From assembly GCF_002205645.1 (NCBI RefSeq), contig NZ_NIOF01000009.1:1-64000 (forward strand): a stretch of DNA of 64,000 nt, read 5' to 3'. Under the pieces are notes generated by a model that did not search any database, was not told the DNA's origin, and saw nothing but the letters and a program-made list of their open reading frames with translations. Of this stretch, positions 62,230-64,000 are shown piece by piece. Position 1 is the stretch's first letter. Each line of letters begins with the position of its first letter. The DNA comes from Roseateles aquatilis. Lineage in GTDB: Bacteria > Pseudomonadota > Gammaproteobacteria > Burkholderiales > Burkholderiaceae_C. Position numbers and translations under genes: made by a program.

Positions 62230-63215
62230 CCACTGCTTTCCCTCGCTACGCCCGCATCCTCGGCACGGGCAGTCACCTTCCCGCCAATCGCGTCACCAAC
62301 TCGGACCTCGCTGAACGCCTGGCGCGCGACGGCATCGAGACCTCGCATGATTGGATCGTCGAGAGGACTGGCATTCACGCCCGTCACTTCGCCGCTCCGG
62401 ACGTCACTGCCAGCGACATGGCGTTGCCCGCGTCGCTCGCCGCGCTCGAGGCCGCCGGCGTCCGCCCGGACGAGATCGACCTGATCATCGTCGCCACGTC
62501 CACGCCGGACATGATCTTCCCCTCGACCGCCTGCCTGCTGCAGCGCAAGCTCGGCATCCACGGTTGCGCCGCGTTCGACGTGCAGGCCGTGTGCTCCGGT
62601 TTCGTCTACGCGCTGACCGTCGCCGACGCGATGATCAAGAGCGGCGCCGCGACCAAGGCGCTGGTGGTCGGCTCGGAAGTGTTCTCCCGCATCCTCGACT
62701 TCAAGGATCGCACCACCTGCGTGCTGTTCGGTGACGGCGCCGGCGCGGTGGTGCTCGGCGCGAGCGAGACCCCCGGCATCCTGGCGAGCGAACTGCACGC
62801 CGATGGCCGCCATGTCGACATCCTCTGCACGCCGGGCACCGTGTCCGGCGGCGAGGTGCTCGGTCACCCGCTGCTGAAGATGGACGGCCAGGCCGTGTTC
62901 AAGCTGGCCGTGGGCGTGCTGGAGAAAGTCGCGCGCTCGGTGCTCGAGAAGGCCGGTCGCAGCGAGTCCGACATCGACTGGCTGATCCCGCACCAAGCCA
63001 ACATCCGCATCATGCAGGGCACGGCCAAGAAGCTGAAGATGCCGCTGGACAAGCTGATCGTCACCGTCGACGAACACGGCAACACGTCGGCCGCGTCGAT
63101 CCCGCTGGCGCTGGATGCCGCGGTGCGCGGCGGCAAGATCAAGGCCGGCGACACGGTGATGCTGGAAGGCGTCGGCGGTGGTTTCACCTGGGGCGCGGTG
63201 CTGCTGGACTTCTGA
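62226..63215 (+). CDS. fabH: 3-oxoacyl-ACP synthase III (FabH)
   Basis: A 329-residue condensing enzyme that starts fatty-acid synthesis from acetyl-CoA and malonyl-ACP. The catalytic triad is visible: Cys123 in [13 protein letters not shown], His in [13 protein letters not shown] and Asn in [15 protein letters not shown]. The C-terminal [11 protein letters not shown] is typical. It is followed by 97 bases without a gene before fabD. Confidence 0.97.
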   Translation: MTTAFPRYARILGTGSHLPANRVTNSDLAERLARDGIETSHDWIVERTGIHARHFAAPDVTASDMALPASLAALEAAGVRPDEIDLIIVATSTPDMIFPSTACLLQRKLGIHGCAAFDVQAVCSGFVYALTVADAMIKSGAATKALVVGSEVFSRILDFKDRTTCVLFGDGAGAVVLGASETPGILASELHADGRHVDILCTPGTVSGGEVLGHPLLKMDGQAVFKLAVGVLEKVARSVLEKAGRSESDIDWLIPHQANIRIMQGTAKKLKMPLDKLIVTVDEHGNTSAASIPLALDAAVRGGKIKAGDTVMLEGVGGGFTWGAVLLDF

Positions 63216-63312
63216 TCCGGCGGTCGGCGCCGGGGGGGCATGCGCTGTCGGACGCAGGTCGGCGGCGATGGATGACACCCGCGCGTCACCCTTTCTCTTT
63301 ATATAGACAGCC

Positions 63313-64000
63313 ATGAGCAAGAACTTCGCATTCGTCTTCCCCGGGCAGGGCTCGCAGTCGGTCGGCATGCTGGAAGCCTGGGGCGATCATCCCGAGGTCG
63401 TCCGCACGCTGGCCGAAGCCGCCGATGCGCTGGGCGAGGACATCGGCGCGCTGATCAAGAACGGTCCCAAGGAACAACTGGACCTGACGACCAACACGCA
63501 GCCGGTCATGCTGACCGCGGGGATCGCCTGCTACCGCGCCTGGATCGCGGAAACCGGCCTGGTGCCCGCCGCCGCCGCCGGCCACTCGCTGGGCGAGTAC
63601 ACCGCGCTGGTCGCCGCGGGCGCGCTGAGCCTGGCCGACGCGCTGCCGCTGGTGCGCTTCCGCGCCCAGGCGATGCAGGAAGCGGTGCCGGTCGGCACCG
63701 GCGCGATGTCGGCCATCCTGGGTCTGGACGCGGCCGTGGTCCGCGAGGTCTGCGCCCAGGTGGCCGCCGACTCCGGCGAGGTTGTCGAGGCGGTCAACTT
63801 CAACGATTCGAAGCAGACGGTGATTGCCGGCAGCAAGGCGGGTGTCGAAAAGGCCAACGAGGCGCTGAAGGCCGCCGGCGCCAAGCGCGCGCTGCCGCTG
63901 CCGGTGTCGGCGCCGTTCCATTCCAGCCTGATGAAGCCCGCTGCCGATCGCCTGCGCGAGAAGCTCGCCGCAGTGCAGTTCCAGCCGGCGAAATTCCCGG
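63313..64000 (+). CDS. fabD: Malonyl-CoA:ACP transacylase FabD (5' part, cut by window end)
   Basis: The first 229 residues of about 310. It has the N-terminal FAFVFPGQGSQSVGM, the nucleophile Ser92 in AAGHSLGEYTALVA and the catalytic His203 in PVSAPFHSSLMKP. It makes malonyl-ACP for FabH and later elongation steps. The start is ATG 63313; the reading frame is open at the window end. Confidence 0.97.
   Translation, partial: MSKNFAFVFPGQGSQSVGMLEAWGDHPEVVRTLAEAADALGEDIGALIKNGPKEQLDLTTNTQPVMLTAGIACYRAWIAETGLVPAAAAGHSLGEYTALVAAGALSLADALPLVRFRAQAMQEAVPVGTGAMSAILGLDAAVVREVCAQVAADSGEVVEAVNFNDSKQTVIAGSKAGVEKANEALKAAGAKRALPLPVSAPFHSSLMKPAADRLREKLAAVQFQPAKFP

Overview
The window is high-GC DNA from a betaproteobacterium, most likely order Burkholderiales. 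The evidence is an rpoH gene carrying a CIRCE operator, the yceD-rpmF-plsX-fabH-fabD order, and DUF4148, DUF3429 and DUF3108 proteins. Placement near Roseateles/Mitsuaria is a guess from gene content, not something the sequence proves. I see no rRNA, tRNA, CRISPR array, insertion sequence or prophage.

Layout. (1) 0-4 kb: the tail of an Arg-Gly repeat protein converges on rpoH (sigma-32) across a shared terminator; a MASE1-CHASE-PAS histidine kinase lies upstream of rpoH. (2) 4-13.2 kb, minus strand: a compact nonribosomal-peptide locus. In transcription order it holds a phosphopantetheinyl transferase, a 144-bp AT-rich spacer, a 38-codon ORF with a strong ribosome binding site, a ferritin-like di-metal protein, an ATP-grasp-like ligase, a carboxymuconolactone-decarboxylase-like protein, a PCP-C-A-PCP-TE synthetase and an MFS exporter. 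Several genes overlap by ATGA, which indicates one operon. (3) 13.2-23.9 kb: housekeeping genes (ychF, a UbiH-family hydroxylase, dsbC, an M61 peptidase, an enoyl-CoA hydratase, lysS), a PIN toxin-antitoxin pair and a small secreted DUF4148 protein.

(4) 23.9-56.6 kb: a large exopolysaccharide/O-antigen locus built as two convergent blocks. The plus block (24.0-39.2 kb) has wlbABC for a UDP-2,3-diamino sugar acid, acyl-, amino- and methyltransferases, flippase 1, two GT4 enzymes, a phosphoglycosyl transferase, a CapD/WbpM dehydratase, and a GDPD-like plus a LtaS/OpgB-like protein that suggest a phosphoglycerol-type substituent. The minus block (55.4-39.3 kb) has wza, wzz without a kinase domain, a five-gene acyl cassette (ACP, SDR, AMP ligase, LuxE-like, LuxC-like), wecD- and wecE-like genes, flippase 2, three glycosyltransferases and a Wzy polymerase. 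A WecA-type initiating transferase faces the other way at 55.5 kb. The blocks meet at 39.2-39.3 kb.

(5) 56.7-64 kb: rhlE, an RsmI-like methylase, maf, yceD, rpmF, plsX, fabH and the 5' part of fabD, cut by the window edge.

The most novel parts are the NRPS operon with its coupled 38-residue ORF and the LuxC/LuxE/ACP cassette inside a sugar-polymer locus.
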